Source: Segatella baroniae DSM 16972 = JCM 13447
Lineage (GTDB): Bacteria > Bacteroidota > Bacteroidia > Bacteroidales > Bacteroidaceae
Reading direction: 5' to 3'
DNA length: 64,000 nt
NCBI RefSeq assembly: GCF_000426585.1
Contig: NZ_AUFQ01000001.1
Coordinates: 310,001 to 374,000 of the forward strand
The translations under genes and the position numbers were made by a program. The notes beneath the pieces were generated by a model. It made no database searches. It had not been told where the DNA came from and saw only the letters and a program-made list of their open reading frames with translations. Shown here piece by piece: positions 34,158 through 41,520 of this stretch. Position 1 is the first letter of the stretch, and each line of letters begins with the position of its first letter.

Positions 34158-34298
34158 TCATCCCGAAAAGCGTGTAAAGTAAACGGTGTCAGAGTCGGTT
34201 TGTAGGAGCATAGCCAAGGCGGTAGTGCGCAGTGCACCATGACTATGCTCCTACAAACCGACTCTGACACAGTTTACTTTACACGCTTCATCCCGAAA
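34158..34298. mobile_element. MITE-like palindromic element with 11-bp direct repeats
   Basis: The core 34169-34287 (119 bp) is a near-perfect inverted repeat. The left arm begins AGCGTGTAAAGTAAAC and continues GTGTCAGAGTCGG, TTTGTAGGAGCATAG; the right arm is its reverse complement with one mismatch. The loop is about 29 bp. TCATCCCGAAA occurs directly at both sides (34158-34168 and 34288-34298), as expected for a target-site duplication. No transposase is encoded, so it would need a partner IS elsewhere. Confidence 0.75.
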
Positions 34299-34410
34299 GC
34301 GGACACGCGGCGGACAGGCAGGGCTTGGCCTCCGCGCCACTTAGGTGCAACAATTGTTAACAGTCCAGGCTTTTTCAGGGCAAGGTGGCTGGTGTAAGCG
34401 GATTTATATT

Positions 34411-34418
34411 TACCTTTG
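34411..34418 (+). promoter_or_regulatory. -7 box (TACCTTTG) for the nicotinate phosphoribosyltransferase gene
   Basis: TAnnTTTG match; predicted start near 34425 gives a leader of about 16 nt to the ATG at 34441. Confidence 0.6.
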
Positions 34419-34440
34419 CGAGGACTAACAATGCGTATTT

Positions 34441-35664
34441 ATGCGACAGATAATCACTCATTTTACGGACGACGACCTCTACAAGTTCTCCATGTGCTGC
34501 GCGGTGATCGACAATTATCCGCGGGCCCACGTGCAGTATTCCTTCGTCGACCGCGACGACACGGTCTATCCCGACGGCTTTGCCGAGGCTTTGACGGAAC
34601 AGATAGCCATGTTGGAGAGCGTCGTCATCACGGACGAGGAGATCGGTTTCATGCGCAGCCGCTGCGGATACATCCCCGATTGGTTCTACACCTACCTGAA
34701 AGGCTATCGCTATCGTCGCGAGTGGGTGAAGGTGTGGCAGGACGAGCGCAACCATCTGCACATCGAGTTCGAGGGCAACTGGTCGGACACGATTCTGCTG
34801 GAGGTCAAGGTCTTGGCCATCATTTCCGAACTCTATTACATGATGACGGGGCAGGTGGAGCAGCTGGACTACGAGGGCTATTACGCCAAGTCGTATCACA
34901 AAGCCGAGAAACTGCTGGCCGCCGGCTGTGTCTACAGTGACTTCGGGACGCGCCGCAGGGCTTCGCGGCAGGCCGAGGACATCGTGGTGAGGGCGATGAG
35001 CGACTGCTACAGGTCGCGGGAGTGGCCCGGGCGCTTCGTAGGAACGAGCAACGTGTATCTCGCCATGAAGTATAGCGTGCAGCCTGTGGGCACGATGGCG
35101 CACGAGTTCGTGTGTGCCATCGGCGGCATGTATGGCCCGCAGATGGCCAACCACATCGCCATGAACAACTGGCGGTGCACCTTCAGAGGTGCATTGGGCA
35201 CCTATCTGTACGACAGTTTCGGGTGGGACATCTTCAACAAGAACTTCTCCGAAGACTTTGCCAACCTATTCAAGGGCTTGCGTGTGGACAGCGGTGACAA
35301 CTACGAACAGCTGCAAAAGATAACGGCCAAATACCGTTCGCTGGGCATTGACCCGAAGACCAAGCAGGTGATTTTCAGCAATGCGCTCAATACCGACGAA
35401 GCCATTGAGATACAGAAATACGCGAAAGACCTGTGCCTGCCTTCATACGGTATCGGCACTCACTTCACGAATGACTTTGAAGGGGTGAAGCCGATGAACA
35501 TCGTCATCAAGCTGGTGGGGGCCAAGATCACCGAGGCGTGGGACTTCTACAATGATACTTGCAAGTTGTCGGAGGACGACGGCAAGCATACGGGCAAGCC
35601 CGAGGTGATTCGGCGGTTCATGGAGTGCCTGCATTTTCAGGAGAAAGCGCGGACAGAAGCGTGA
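34441..35664 (+). CDS. pncB: Nicotinate phosphoribosyltransferase
   Basis: The 407-residue cytoplasmic enzyme converts nicotinate and PRPP to nicotinate mononucleotide in NAD salvage. Diagnostic segments are the N-terminal THFTDDDLYKFSMCCAV, RRASRQAEDIV, GTSNVYLAMKYSVQPVGTMAHEF (containing the active-site His) and RVDSGDNYEQLQKITAKYRSLGIDPKTKQVIFSNALN, seen around residues 275-320. Length and start match the bacterial PncB family. An ATG ten bases upstream is out of frame. The gene stands alone; the next gene converges on it with only 6 bp between. Confidence 0.95.
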   Translation: MRQIITHFTDDDLYKFSMCCAVIDNYPRAHVQYSFVDRDDTVYPDGFAEALTEQIAMLESVVITDEEIGFMRSRCGYIPDWFYTYLKGYRYRREWVKVWQDERNHLHIEFEGNWSDTILLEVKVLAIISELYYMMTGQVEQLDYEGYYAKSYHKAEKLLAAGCVYSDFGTRRRASRQAEDIVVRAMSDCYRSREWPGRFVGTSNVYLAMKYSVQPVGTMAHEFVCAIGGMYGPQMANHIAMNNWRCTFRGALGTYLYDSFGWDIFNKNFSEDFANLFKGLRVDSGDNYEQLQKITAKYRSLGIDPKTKQVIFSNALNTDEAIEIQKYAKDLCLPSYGIGTHFTNDFEGVKPMNIVIKLVGAKITEAWDFYNDTCKLSEDDGKHTGKPEVIRRFMECLHFQEKARTEA

Positions 35665-35670
35665 CGGAGG

Positions 35671-36315
35671 CTATCGTCGCTCTTTGCTTTCGTCATGGAA
35701 TCTGACCTGGACGAAAGTGAATCCCATGGCCGTCAGCAGGCGGTCGAACTGTCTGCCGGCGTTTTCCTCTGCGCTGCGGATGTTGGCCGGCGTCATGCAA
35801 CGCTTCAACATGGCGCGGTAGGCTTTGTCGTAAAGCCGTCCGCGGGCCCGCTCGTCCCATGTTCCGCTTTCATGGAAGGGGCGCGTCTTGGCCTCGTCGA
35901 TGAAGTCTTTGTCGAGCAGCCGGATGGGCGGCAGCGTGGCCTTGATGGTGTCATGGTCGACCTTGAGCCATCCGGGAGCGGCGTCTTTCAGGTCGAAGCC
36001 GAGGCGAAGGGTGCCATAGTAGATTCTGACCAGTTCGCTGTCGCCGAAGAAACCATGGCGCAGCGTGTCGACAAGCTCCTCATCCGTGATGGTGAGAAAC
36101 TCCCATTCGCCGATGGATTCGATGGCGCGTATCTGCGTAGGAGTCAGCTCTATCTTCTTGTTCTCCGAGATGGAGAGACTGAAATTCCTGTTCACGAAGT
36201 GCAGACCTATCGAGAGAAGCAGAACGATGGCGACGCCGCCTGCAACCGCAAGCCATACGTGCCTGCCGATTTGGCCGACAAGACTGTCGACGAAGAGGGA
36301 GCGCTTATTTCTCAT
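35671..36315 (-). CDS. DUF4230 membrane-anchored protein
   Basis: The 214-residue protein has one N-terminal membrane helix (about 19-40, HVWLAVAGGVAIVLLLSIGLHF) and a DUF4230-type extracytoplasmic domain. Typical features are the strand ELTPTQIRAIESIGEWEFLTI, the central LRLGFDLKDAAPGWLKVDHDTIKATLPPIRLLDKD, and a C-terminal helix containing NIRSAEENAGRQFDRLL. Its function is unknown. It overlaps the upstream DUF4230 gene by 11 bp, so the two are translationally coupled and probably form a heteromeric pair. Confidence 0.82.
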   Translation of the reverse strand: MRNKRSLFVDSLVGQIGRHVWLAVAGGVAIVLLLSIGLHFVNRNFSLSISENKKIELTPTQIRAIESIGEWEFLTITDEELVDTLRHGFFGDSELVRIYYGTLRLGFDLKDAAPGWLKVDHDTIKATLPPIRLLDKDFIDEAKTRPFHESGTWDERARGRLYDKAYRAMLKRCMTPANIRSAEENAGRQFDRLLTAMGFTFVQVRFHDESKERR

Positions 36316-36973
36316 GTTCTATTGTGGATTTGTCAATCAGCGTTTCTATTTCACTTGCCGTGAACCGCTTTCTGAACGTGATGGTGATGTCGTCCTGCCG
36401 ATAGCCCATCTGCCGGATGAGCGGAATGAGCGTCTTGGCCGCGTTTTCCTTCGCCACAGTGATGATGTCGAGCGATGAGATGTCCTTGATGATAGCCGCC
36501 CTACCCTGCTTTTCCAACGCGCTCAGCTCCTCGTCGGTAAAGCGTGAGCGTGCAAGAGCGACATATTCCTTCACTTCGTCGTGGGCGATTTTGGTGCCGG
36601 TCAGCACCAGTTTCGGGTCGGGCAGTATGATTTCGATCTTGTCGCCGTCTTTCCTTACATTCTTTTCAGAGAAGTCCTTGAAGTCGATATAGGCCTTGAC
36701 GGTGGCGTCCATCGGGATGGCCACCTTGCGATTGCTCAGCGGCAAGTCCAGTTGGAAGCTTCTGTCGAGCAGAGACCCCTTGATGGTCTTGGCGTCGTTG
36801 TGGGTGATGATTTTGCGCAGATGACACTCCGTGGTGTACAGTCTGGACGTCTTTTGAATCTGGAGAATCATCATCGGGACCGTGTCCAAGTTACCTTCGG
36901 CCGACTCCGATTTGCCGCCGCGACACGAAACCATGGCCACAGCCGCGCATACAACAAGGATAAGATTCTTCAT
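36305..36973 (-). CDS. DUF4230 lipoprotein
   Basis: The 222-residue protein has a lipoprotein signal (MKNLILVVCAAVAMVSC, cysteine at 17) and a DUF4230-type domain. The domain has LYTTECHLRKIITHNDAK, IPMDATVKAYIDFKDFSEKNV and IEIILPDPKLVLTGTKIAHDEVKEYV, then a helix pair with NAAKTLIPLIRQMGY. It is the first gene of a two-gene unit with the membrane-anchored paralogue downstream (11-bp overlap). A -7 box lies at 36993-37000. Function unknown. Confidence 0.82.
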   Translation of the reverse strand: MKNLILVVCAAVAMVSCRGGKSESAEGNLDTVPMMILQIQKTSRLYTTECHLRKIITHNDAKTIKGSLLDRSFQLDLPLSNRKVAIPMDATVKAYIDFKDFSEKNVRKDGDKIEIILPDPKLVLTGTKIAHDEVKEYVALARSRFTDEELSALEKQGRAAIIKDISSLDIITVAKENAAKTLIPLIRQMGYRQDDITITFRKRFTASEIETLIDKSTIEHEK

Positions 36974-36992
36974 ATCAGGCTATCTTATTGTG

Positions 36993-37000
36993 CAAAGATA
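36993..37000 (-). promoter_or_regulatory. -7 box (TATCTTTG) for the DUF4230 pair
   Basis: TAnnTTTG on the minus strand; predicted start near 36986, about 13 nt before the ATG at 36973. Confidence 0.55.
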
Positions 37001-37022
37001 GTGCAAAGCACGATATTTTTAT

Positions 37023-37030
37023 TAACTTTG
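37023..37030 (+). promoter_or_regulatory. -7 box (TAACTTTG) for the lipoprotein at 37052
   Basis: TAnnTTTG match; back-to-back with the DUF4230 promoter, 22 bp apart. Predicted start near 37037. Confidence 0.6.
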
Positions 37031-37051
37031 CGGTATTAATTGTACACGAAC

Positions 37052-37660
37052 ATGAATAAATCCTTTCATTTTTCGCTGGCTGCATTGGCGGGAGCCGTCT
37101 TGCTGACGTGCGCCAGTTGCAGCGAAAAGAAGAAGTCCGATGTCATCATTACGCACAAACCCGTGGTGAAAGTCTCCAAGACGATCGCCAAAGTGGGCGA
37201 CTACAAGCAGGAAAGAGAAGTGGAATGGCTGGGCGCACGCTACAAGGTGATTGTGGAGCGCAAGGCCGACGGCAGCCTGCCGGTCGTGGACGACGGCACC
37301 GGGTCGAAGTTTTACGACAACGTCATCACCGTCACCATCAGGCGAAAGGACGGTTCGGAGTTCTTCCACCGCTCTTTCAAGAAGACGGACTTCGAGAGCA
37401 AGGTGGATGACATCTATCGGAAGAACAGCGTTTTGCTGGGGATTGTACTCGACACGGCCCAAGGCAACCACCTCGTCTTTGCCGCAAGCGTGGGTTCGCC
37501 CGACAAGATGAGCGACGAATACGTACCCATGGTGATGAAGATAGACAACCGGGGAGGCGTATCGATAGCGAAGGATTCGCAGTTGGACACGGCTTCCGAC
37601 CGCCCCATGCCCGAAAAGAAGAAGACCGAAGCCGAATTGTCGGAGGAGGAAGGCATTTAG
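37052..37660 (+). CDS. DUF4738-like lipoprotein
   Basis: The ATG at 37052 is preferred to an in-frame TTG at 37040. The 202-residue protein has a lipoprotein signal (MNKSFHFSLAALAGAVLLTCASC). The mature domain has GDYKQEREVEWLGARYKVIVERKAD, SKFYDNVITVTIRRKDGSEFFHRSFKKTDF and LDTAQGNHLVFAASVGSPDKMSDEYVPMVMKIDNRGG (given by position, residues about 50-170). These are reminiscent of the DUF4738 family of Bacteroidales lipoproteins. The C-terminal tail is acidic and lysine-rich. Function unknown; monocistronic. Confidence 0.72.
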   Translation: MNKSFHFSLAALAGAVLLTCASCSEKKKSDVIITHKPVVKVSKTIAKVGDYKQEREVEWLGARYKVIVERKADGSLPVVDDGTGSKFYDNVITVTIRRKDGSEFFHRSFKKTDFESKVDDIYRKNSVLLGIVLDTAQGNHLVFAASVGSPDKMSDEYVPMVMKIDNRGGVSIAKDSQLDTASDRPMPEKKKTEAELSEEEGI

Positions 37661-37740
37661 CGCCCCTATCCTCCGTCTGTTTGCCGGGCCGTCATCGCCT
37701 TTCAGGAACGACGAGGCGCAATCCCACTTCGCGACGGCCC

Positions 37741-37785
37741 ATCAAAAACGCGGAAACATGTCAGACATGTTTCCGCGTTTTTGAT
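37741..37785. terminator. Bidirectional terminator between convergent genes
   Basis: ATCAAAAACGCGGAAACATG (37741-37760) plus TC pairs perfectly with 37764-37785, leaving a one-base loop on paper and T-runs on both strands. It serves the lipoprotein at 37052 and the hypothetical gene at 37802. Confidence 0.9.
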
Positions 37786-37801
37786 GATTTCGACTTGTCA
37801 C

Positions 37802-38188
37802 CTATCGCTTGAGCAACGCCTTGTGGGCCGTTTCAAACTCCCTGGGATAGTCTCCCAAGAAGCAAAGGTTGACCAGACAATTGGCCAAAACCTCCACATC
37901 GCTGAGGTCGACGCCCCGCTCCCGGGAAACCTCTTTCCCAAGGCTGACTTCCCATGAGCCTCTGAAATCGGCATCATTCGCCCCCATATATTGCTCACCC
38001 TTGCCGCCCGGCACATCCATAATCTTGTAACGTATCGTCTTGCCGGAGGCGACCGGAGTCATATTCGTCAGAATGTCGTAAGCCTTCTGGAGCGGTTCGC
38101 GATATTTGGAAGTGCCTGGAAACATCTGGTTGATGGCCGGCATGATTTCGTCAAACTCGTAAGCGAGCAGTAATTGTTGAAGTTTCAT
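37802..38188 (-). CDS. Conserved hypothetical protein (128 aa)
   Basis: The ATG at 38188 gives a 128-residue soluble protein; a frame extension upstream would overlap the lumazine synthase gene and is unlikely. It is largely alpha-helical (MKLQQLLLAYEFDEIMPAIN, SKYREPLQKAYDILTNMTP) with a central strand region (GKTIRYKIMDVPGGKGEQYMGAND). No signal sequence is seen. I do not recognise the family with confidence. It lies directly downstream of ribH in the same direction (11 bp), so the two may be co-transcribed, ending at the terminator at 37741. Confidence 0.65.
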   Translation of the reverse strand: MKLQQLLLAYEFDEIMPAINQMFPGTSKYREPLQKAYDILTNMTPVASGKTIRYKIMDVPGGKGEQYMGANDADFRGSWEVSLGKEVSRERGVDLSDVEVLANCLVNLCFLGDYPREFETAHKALLKR

Positions 38189-38199
38189 AAGCGTGTTGA

Positions 38200-38676
38200 T
38201 TAGAACTTGGCCATCTTGATGGCGTCGACGGCACATTCGTCACCTTTGTTTCCCAGTCGACCTCCACTGCGATCCTGGGCTTGTTGCAGGTCGTTTGTCG
38301 TCAGCAAGCCATAGATGATGGGGATGTCCTGGGTCGCGTTCAGGTGGGCGATACCATAAGTGACGCCCTCACAGATGTAGTCGAAGTGCGGCGTCTCGCC
38401 TCTGATGACACAACCCAGAATGATGATGGCGTCATAGCCGCCGTTCAGCACCATCTGGCGTGCGCCATAGACGAGTTCGAAGCTGCCGGGCACGACCTTG
38501 ACATGGATGTTCTCGGGGATGGCCCCATGCTTTTGCAACGTCTTGACAGCCCCTTCGAGCAACGTTCCGGTAATTTCGGGATTCCATTCGGACACGATAA
38601 TGCCGAAACACATGTTGCTTGCGTCCGGCACTTTGGTGGAATCGTAATCGGAAAGGTGATGTAATGAGGTGGCCAT
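38200..38676 (-). CDS. ribH: 6,7-dimethyl-8-ribityllumazine synthase
   Basis: The 158-residue enzyme condenses 5-amino-6-ribitylamino-uracil with dihydroxybutanone phosphate in riboflavin synthesis. Diagnostic blocks are [20 protein letters not shown] (binding the pyrimidine), [34 protein letters not shown] (with the catalytic His in the HFD segment) and [21 protein letters not shown]. Length is normal for the icosahedral enzyme. Its ATG overlaps the stop codon of the upstream TPR gene by one base. No FMN riboswitch was seen upstream. Confidence 0.95.
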   Translation of the reverse strand: MATSLHHLSDYDSTKVPDASNMCFGIIVSEWNPEITGTLLEGAVKTLQKHGAIPENIHVKVVPGSFELVYGARQMVLNGGYDAIIILGCVIRGETPHFDYICEGVTYGIAHLNATQDIPIIYGLLTTNDLQQAQDRSGGRLGNKGDECAVDAIKMAKF

Positions 38677-39374
38677 TATTTGTTGGAAGTACGTTCGATG
38701 TATTTGTCTATCTCCTGGCTTTGCACCAAAGCACTGTTGACATACTTCTCCTTAATATCCCGGTACAGCTTGAGCGCCTCGTCATTCTTGTTCTGGCTCT
38801 CAAGAATCTCTGCGGCCTGGAGCAGGAATGTGGGTGAAATGCTGTTGTTGACGCCGTCTTTCGCTTCGCCGTCGGCCATGCTTGCGGCTTTCTTCAGGTT
38901 GCTGACAGCCTTGTCAAGTTCGTTCACATGAGCGTAGGCATTGCCCAAAGCGGCAATGGCGGCAGGGCTGATCATCGCGTCATCGGCAGGAGAAAAGGCG
39001 TCAAGATACTTGACGGCGTCGTTCCATTTGTTGAGGTTTGCGTAGCTCAAGCCCGCATACAAGTTGGCCAAATTGGCCGCATCGGTGCCGCTGAAGTCAG
39101 AAGTAATCTTGACAAAGCCTTGGTATCCGGCTCCATCGCCATTCAAAGCCTTGTCGAACATTTCGTTGTTGAAATATTCCTGACCCTTCGCCAAAGCCGT
39201 GCTGGCCTTGTCTTCGCGCGGTCCGGAGTAGTAAGCCTTGTAGAGCATGCTGCCGGCTATGATGACCACAAGCGCGCAAATAACGCCGAGAATCATCTTT
39301 TTGTTCTTGTTGAAGAAAGCTTCTGACTGGTTGAGAACTTCTGCCTCAACGCCTTGTTCTTTTTTGTTTGCCAT
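38676..39374 (-). CDS. YfgM-like membrane-anchored tetratricopeptide protein
   Basis: The 232-residue protein has a charged N-terminus, one membrane helix (about 28-47, [20 protein letters not shown]), and a periplasmic solenoid of TPR-like helix pairs ([68 protein letters not shown], as separate repeats). This matches the YfgM/TPR_21 type, which helps envelope protein folding at the Sec translocon. It is the first gene of a unit with ribH. A -7 box lies at 39450-39457. Confidence 0.83.
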   Translation of the reverse strand: MANKKEQGVEAEVLNQSEAFFNKNKKMILGVICALVVIIAGSMLYKAYYSGPREDKASTALAKGQEYFNNEMFDKALNGDGAGYQGFVKITSDFSGTDAANLANLYAGLSYANLNKWNDAVKYLDAFSPADDAMISPAAIAALGNAYAHVNELDKAVSNLKKAASMADGEAKDGVNNSISPTFLLQAAEILESQNKNDEALKLYRDIKEKYVNSALVQSQEIDKYIERTSNK

Positions 39375-39449
39375 TTGAATTATATGTTTTATTATTACGC
39401 TAAAGGAATTGTGTTAAGTCGTGTGATACCGCATACGACGTAAGCGCAG

Positions 39450-39457
39450 CAAAATTA
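39450..39457 (-). promoter_or_regulatory. -7 box (TAATTTTG) for the TPR-ribH unit
   Basis: TAnnTTTG on the minus strand; predicted start near 39443 gives a leader of about 70 nt. Confidence 0.55.
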
Positions 39458-39521
39458 CTTATTAATTCTCACATATTGAAATTTCTTTATTGTTTTTTTC
39501 GTCTTTCAATACCAAAAGGAC

Positions 39522-39529
39522 TAACTTTG
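39522..39529 (+). promoter_or_regulatory. -7 box close to the recF start codon
   Basis: TAACTTTG ends 9 bp before the recF ATG at 39539, predicting a near-leaderless transcript. An ATG at 39532 is out of frame. Confidence 0.55.
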
Positions 39530-39538
39530 CAATGAATT

Positions 39539-40651
39539 ATGATACTCGATAAGATTTCAATTATCAATTACCGTAACATCAAGGCTGCATCGTTGCGGAT
39601 GTCGCCGAAAATCAACTGTTTCATTGGCAACAACGGCGAGGGAAAGACCAACATGCTGGACGCTATTTATTACTTGTCGTTCTGCCGAAGCGCCTTCAAT
39701 CCGATAGACTCGCAGGTGATTCTTCATGACGCGCCCTTCATGACGCTGGAAGGAAGGTACCGCTTGGACGCCGGAGCCGAAGAAGTCGACGTATACTGCG
39801 GCATGAAACGGGGACAGAAGAAGCATGTCAAGCGAGACCGGAAGGAGTACAAGCGGCTTTCACAGCATATAGGGCTGGTTCCTCTCGTGTTCATTGCGCC
39901 GTCAGACATGGCTTTGATCGATGGAGGAAGTGAAGACCGAAGAAAGCTGATGGATGTCGTCATCGCCCAATATGACAACACTTACATGGATTTGCTGAAC
40001 TCCTACAACAAGGCTTTGCAGCAACGGAATGTCCTGCTGAAGCAAGAGACTGCGCCAGACCTTGCGCTGATGGAGCTTTGGGAGGAGCAGATGGCGGAGA
40101 CCGGGACGCAGATTCATCAAAAACGTGCAACCTTGATAGACCAGTTGACACCTGTCTTCCAAAACGTACACGGCTTGATTTCCAACGGGAGAGAGGCCGT
40201 CTCCCTGCGTTACGTCTCACATGGGCAGCGAGGGAGCCTTCTTGAAACGATTCAGCGCGACCGCATGAAAGACATGGCGGTGGGCTATTCACTGCACGGG
40301 ATTCATCGCGACGACCTGGAAATGCTACAGGATGGCTATCCGGTGAGGCGGGAAGGCAGCCAGGGACAAAGCAAGACGTTTGTCTTGGCACTGAAATTAG
40401 CACAGTTCGAGTTCCTTAGACGCACATCCCCCGACAATGTCCCGCTGCTCCTGTTGGACGACATCTTCGACAAACTGGATGCAAGCAGGGTGGAGCAAAT
40501 CGTCCATCTGGTTTCGGGCAGCGGGTTTGGCCAAATCTTCATCACCGATACCAACCGCGACCATCTGGACCATATCCTGCGGCATACATCGCAGGATTAT
40601 GCGTTGTTCAACGTGAACGAGGGCGTGTTTGCGCCCGAACAATCCATTTGA
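39539..40651 (+). CDS. recF: DNA replication/repair protein RecF
   Basis: The 370-residue SMC-like ATPase starts with LDKISIINYRNIKAASL and carries Walker A GNNGEGKT (30-37), the signature region REGSQGQSKTFVLALKLAQF (with the SQGQ motif) and Walker B VPLLLLDDIFDKLD. RecF loads RecA at gapped DNA with RecO and RecR. The next gene, a DUF721 protein, starts 5 bp after its stop, the arrangement common in Bacteroidota. The promoter box ends 9 bp before the ATG. Confidence 0.96.
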   Translation: MILDKISIINYRNIKAASLRMSPKINCFIGNNGEGKTNMLDAIYYLSFCRSAFNPIDSQVILHDAPFMTLEGRYRLDAGAEEVDVYCGMKRGQKKHVKRDRKEYKRLSQHIGLVPLVFIAPSDMALIDGGSEDRRKLMDVVIAQYDNTYMDLLNSYNKALQQRNVLLKQETAPDLALMELWEEQMAETGTQIHQKRATLIDQLTPVFQNVHGLISNGREAVSLRYVSHGQRGSLLETIQRDRMKDMAVGYSLHGIHRDDLEMLQDGYPVRREGSQGQSKTFVLALKLAQFEFLRRTSPDNVPLLLLDDIFDKLDASRVEQIVHLVSGSGFGQIFITDTNRDHLDHILRHTSQDYALFNVNEGVFAPEQSI

Positions 40652-40656
40652 AAACC

Positions 40657-40947
40657 ATGTTCAAACGTGAAGTAAAGTCGATAGGAGAATTGCTCCAAAA
40701 GGTCTTGCGCGCAGAAGGGTTCGAAACTCCTCTTTTGCAGAAGCGGCTCATGGATTCGTGGGGGACGGTCGTCGGGCCTACCGTAGACCGCTATACATCG
40801 GAGAAGTTCATCAAAAACCAGACGCTTTACGTCAAAATACAGAATCCGGCCTTGCGCCAAGACTTGTCAATGATGCGTGCCCAGTTGGTAAACCGCCTGA
40901 ATCGGCAAGTCGGCAGCCAAGTCATTACGGATGTAAGAATCTATTAG
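40657..40947 (+). CDS. DUF721 (DciA-like) protein
   Basis: The ATG at 40657 gives 96 residues. The sequence has the DUF721 pattern: IGELLQKVLRAEGFETPLLQ, a WGTVVGPTVDRYT core and NQTLYVKIQNPALRQDLSMMRAQLVNRLN (residues about 58-86). DciA-type proteins help load the replicative helicase DnaB in bacteria lacking DnaC. An in-frame TTG at 40648 overlapping the recF stop is an alternative start. It is transcribed together with recF. Confidence 0.88.
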   Translation: MFKREVKSIGELLQKVLRAEGFETPLLQKRLMDSWGTVVGPTVDRYTSEKFIKNQTLYVKIQNPALRQDLSMMRAQLVNRLNRQVGSQVITDVRIY

Positions 40948-40951
40948 CGCC

Positions 40952-41503
40952 TCATGGCTGCATTCCGTTGTCTATCACTTCGTCCATTTTGATGTCGTTT
41001 TCATCGGTAGGGACTTCCTCTACGCATTGAAAATCAAAGCAAACACCTATTTTATAAGCATGCTTCAATTGTGACAGGAATCTGTCATAATATCCCTTCC
41101 CCCGCCCGAGACGATTCCCCTCCTTGTCAAAGCTCATCCCCGGAACGACAATCGTGTCAATGTCTTCCAGCGCACGGAAGCATTCCCCGGCCGGTTCAAG
41201 TATGTGGAACGATTGTCCTTGCCGCAAGTCTTCCTTCCCCTTGTAGACTCTCGCCTCGATGTTCCGGTCATCAATCATCTTCGGCAGCAAGACCGTCTTG
41301 CCCAACCTGACCAATTCGTCGACCAGCTCGTGCGTGTATATTTCATCCGACAGCGAGTAATAGACCATGACGACGCCCGCTTCCTTGACCCTTGCGTGAT
41401 TCAACAACTTACGAATGGCAGGAAGCGACAACTCCCTCAACTGCCGTTCGGTAAATTGCCGCTTCCTTTCTCTAATCTCTTTTCTCAACTCTTGTTTCTG
41501 CAT
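40952..41503 (-). CDS. 5-formyltetrahydrofolate cyclo-ligase
   Basis: The 183-residue enzyme converts 5-formyl-THF to 5,10-methenyl-THF using ATP. It shows the N-terminal KQELRKEIRERKR helix, VMVYYSLSDEIYTHELVDEL, the family motif PGMSFDKEGNRLGRGKGYYDRFL (split here around residues 138-160) and a C-terminal PTDENDIKMDEVI. The length is typical. It lies 17 bp downstream of the processing-protease gene's neighbour in the same direction, and converges on the DUF721 gene with only 4 bp between. Confidence 0.92.
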   Translation of the reverse strand: MQKQELRKEIRERKRQFTERQLRELSLPAIRKLLNHARVKEAGVVMVYYSLSDEIYTHELVDELVRLGKTVLLPKMIDDRNIEARVYKGKEDLRQGQSFHILEPAGECFRALEDIDTIVVPGMSFDKEGNRLGRGKGYYDRFLSQLKHAYKIGVCFDFQCVEEVPTDENDIKMDEVIDNGMQP

Positions 41504-41520
41504 AGCATGCTCCTATATTG

